A stretch of DNA of 8,012 bases from Gammaproteobacteria bacterium (lineage in GTDB: Bacteria > Pseudomonadota > Gammaproteobacteria > UBA6429 > Thiohalophilaceae), in the NCBI GenBank assembly GCA_030593785.1, contig JAUVGM010000093.1, forward strand, positions 1 to 8,012, in the 5' to 3' direction. A program made the translations under genes and the position numbers. Below, in pieces: positions 6,764 to 8,012 of the stretch. Numbering within the stretch: the stretch's first letter is position 1; every line of letters starts with the position of its first letter. The notes under the pieces were generated by a model. That model was not told the DNA's origin and did no database searches. It saw only the letters and a list, made by a program, of their open reading frames with translations.

Positions 6764-6833
6764 ATCCCCCCATTTCTCCAATAATTTACTATTTGATCGA
6801 AAGCTGCATAAAACAACCCTTTCGCCACCTCGC

Positions 6834-6866
6834 AATTGTACAATTAGATTAAAAACATACTATAAT
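6834..6866 (+). promoter_or_regulatory. Promoter with operator-like palindrome for the FHA gene
   Basis: A perfect TATAAT lies at 6861-6866. The expected -35 position is covered by AATTGTACAATT (6834-6845), an exact 12-base palindrome. It contains TTGTAC (6836-6841), a weak -35 with a 19-base spacer. The start site would fall near 6873. An operator over a weak -35 suggests control by a dimeric regulator, either repressing or activating. The regulator is not in the window. Confidence 0.5.
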
Positions 6867-6899
6867 CCCTAGAAATCATTACATTTTTTGGAGATTTCT

Positions 6900-7538
6900 T
6901 TGTCGAAACTGACACTTTCTTTTAAAGGCAAAGTGCTAAAAGTTTTTCCTGTCTTAAAGGGAAGTATGATGCTTGGCAGTGATCCTAGCTGCACCATATT
7001 TATTGATAGCCTGGCAATCCAGCCTCAACATGCTCAAATTGACACCGTAAATAATGAGTCTGTTATTCATGATCTTAATACTGAAGATGGCACCTTTATT
7101 GGCCAGACAAAATTAGAGAGCCTACACCCACTAAAAGATGGTGAAATTATTCGCCTCGGCAAACACACTCTCACCTACGAATTCTCCGAAGATATTAATA
7201 ACACCGGCGAAACTGAAGCCGTTGTCGAAGAAATTATCAAAGAAGAAGCCCCCATCCAAATGCACGCCCAGGAAAAAACACAGGGCTGGCTACAAATTAT
7301 GAATGGTTCAAACCTGGGTAAAACAATGAGTTTGAACAAAGCAATGACAAACCTCGGAAAACCGGGTATTTCTACCGCAGTAATAACCAAACGAGCTGAT
7401 GGTTATTTTATTTCACAGTTAGAAGGCAATCATCCACTTTTAATTAAAGATAAAAAACTCGGAGATAAGAGTCTGCAATTAACGGATGGAGACACTATTC
7501 AAATTGGTAACATCAAAATGCAGTTTTACCTTGAATAA
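6900..7538 (+). CDS. Tandem FHA-domain protein
   Basis: The product is 212 residues from a TTG (6900) preceded by GGAG with a six-base spacing. An in-frame TTG at 6888 overlaps that Shine-Dalgarno and is less likely. FHA domain 1 (about 4-96) has LGSDPSCTIFIDSLAIQPQHAQI (25-47), DLNTEDGTFIG (58-68) and LKDGEIIRLG (78-87), the usual order of FHA motifs. The usual GR and SRxHA are LGS and QPQHA, so the arginine and serine that contact phosphothreonine are replaced. A charged linker (about 97-128) leads to a second, more degenerate FHA-like domain (129-212) ending LTDGDTIQIGNIKMQFYLE. No signal peptide or membrane segment is seen, so it is probably cytoplasmic. FHA domains bind phosphothreonine partners, but the altered residues suggest weak or phosphate-independent binding here. 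Its downstream neighbour is a PilZ gene, separated by copy B of the miniature element. The partner is unknown. Confidence 0.85.
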   Translation: MSKLTLSFKGKVLKVFPVLKGSMMLGSDPSCTIFIDSLAIQPQHAQIDTVNNESVIHDLNTEDGTFIGQTKLESLHPLKDGEIIRLGKHTLTYEFSEDINNTGETEAVVEEIIKEEAPIQMHAQEKTQGWLQIMNGSNLGKTMSLNKAMTNLGKPGISTAVITKRADGYFISQLEGNHPLLIKDKKLGDKSLQLTDGDTIQIGNIKMQFYLE

Positions 7539-7549
7539 CATTTATAGAA

Positions 7550-7687
7550 GAGACCTTTGCACGGATAGCGAAAAGTTAGAGAACAAGGCAAAACTGACGA
7601 AAAAGCGGAGTGTACGATAAGTACATGAGTATTTTGAGGATGTTTTAACGCTGTTATCTAGCTTTACAGCATTCGTGCTAAGGTCTC
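7550..7687. mobile_element. Miniature inverted-repeat element, copy B (138 bp, non-coding)
   Basis: The ends are GAGACCTTTGCACG (7550-7563) and CGTGCTAAGGTCTC (7674-7687), complementary at 13 of 14 positions and extending imperfectly to 36 bp (28 matches; 7550-7585 and 7652-7687). The centre is a hairpin TGTAC-GATAA-GTACA (7611-7625), so most of the element can fold back on itself. The arms match copy A, with shared blocks such as CAAGGCAAAA, CGAAAAAGCGGA and ATTTTGAGG. It lies 12 bases after the FHA stop and 22 bases before the PilZ start. No transposase is present and no convincing target duplication is seen. Confidence 0.8.
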
Positions 7688-7708
7688 ACTTTCAGGAGCC
7701 TATATCCA

Positions 7709-8012
7709 ATGACTACCGAACAACGCCACTTTACCCGCATTCCTTTTAATGCATCTGTAATTGTTATTAATTCTCGTAGCAATGAAAAAACCATGGCTGA
7801 GCTTCTCGATATTAGTTTTAAAGGCCTGTTAATAAGTAAACCCAAGGATTGGCAAGGTGAGAATGGCGATGGTTACACCGTACATTTAGAATTAGCCGGA
7901 GAGGAAGTTCAACTAAATTTAGACGTTGTTGAAGTTCATCATGAAAAAGAACATATCGGCTTTAAAACTGAACACATGGATATTGATACAGCAACTCACT
8001 TACGACGTATCG
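7709..8012 (+). CDS. Small PilZ-domain protein, 3' end beyond the window
   Basis: PilZ domains bind cyclic di-GMP and control motility, adhesion or exopolysaccharide. The ATG at 7709 has AGGAG (7694-7698) ten bases upstream and opens 101 codons with no stop in the window. The c-di-GMP signature is complete: R6-HFT-R10 in QRHFTRIPF, then D34-I-S36-FK-G39 in LLDISFKGLLIS. After that come beta strands (HLELAGEEVQLNLDVVEV) and HIGFKTEHMDID, and the readable part ends THLRRI, as in single-domain PilZ proteins of about 105-115 residues. Most of the protein is therefore present. It probably acts as a small cytoplasmic receptor or adaptor. The miniature element directly upstream means its promoter lies in, or is shared across, that element, or that it is read from the FHA gene. 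Confidence 0.9.
   Translation, partial: MTTEQRHFTRIPFNASVIVINSRSNEKTMAELLDISFKGLLISKPKDWQGENGDGYTVHLELAGEEVQLNLDVVEVHHEKEHIGFKTEHMDIDTATHLRRI

Noticed and set aside
4550..8012. A defence or signalling island made of the CNNM, FHA and PilZ genes
   Set aside because: ypjD-yfjD is an ordinary conserved pair, the genes have separate promoters, and no nuclease, kinase or cyclase is present to form a system.

Overview
The window carries a conserved gammaproteobacterial housekeeping neighbourhood. Reading leftward (- strand) are ffh, rpsP, rimM and trmD, the arrangement seen in E. coli and relatives. Divergent from them on the + strand are a YpjD/CcsA-like membrane protein and a YfjD/CorB-type CNNM transporter, also neighbours of ffh in E. 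coli. The DNA is moderately AT-rich. The TrmD, RimM, S16 and Ffh proteins are clearly gammaproteobacterial in character, but the sequence does not fix the genus. A moderately AT-rich marine or methylotroph/Thiotrichales-like lineage is only a guess.

Layout. 1-626: trmD, cut by the window edge. 656-1195: rimM. 1244-1492: rpsP, with its own promoter near 1571-1598. 1760-1982: a 223-bp miniature inverted-repeat element (copy A) between rpsP and ffh, whose right end supplies the ffh stop codon. 1980-3335: ffh. 3470-4234: a metallo-beta-lactamase-fold cyclic-nucleotide phosphodiesterase-like gene inserted between ffh and ypjD, compared with the E. coli order. 4235-4549: a divergent intergenic region with a 13-bp perfect inverted repeat and a weak CRP-like site. 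4550-5344: ypjD-like. 5480-6763: CNNM/CorB-like, with a very good sigma-70 promoter and a TTG start. 6900-7538: a protein with two FHA-like domains, TTG start, and a palindrome over its -35 position. 7550-7687: a 138-bp relative (copy B) of the miniature element. 7709-8012: start of a small PilZ-domain protein, cut by the window edge.

How the genes work together. The left half is translation and protein export: SRP GTPase, ribosomal protein S16, 30S assembly factor RimM and tRNA m1G37 methyltransferase. The right half is membrane and signalling: a CcsA-fold integral membrane protein beside a CBS-domain divalent-cation exporter, then an FHA protein (phosphothreonine recognition) beside a PilZ protein (c-di-GMP reception), plus the putative cyclic-nucleotide phosphodiesterase. 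Each + strand gene appears to have its own transcription signals, so this is a cluster rather than one operon.

I see no defence system, CRISPR array, RNA gene or complete transposase. The most unusual content is the pair of structured miniature elements. They share a core but have different terminal repeats that match within each copy. I found no convincing new multi-gene system.
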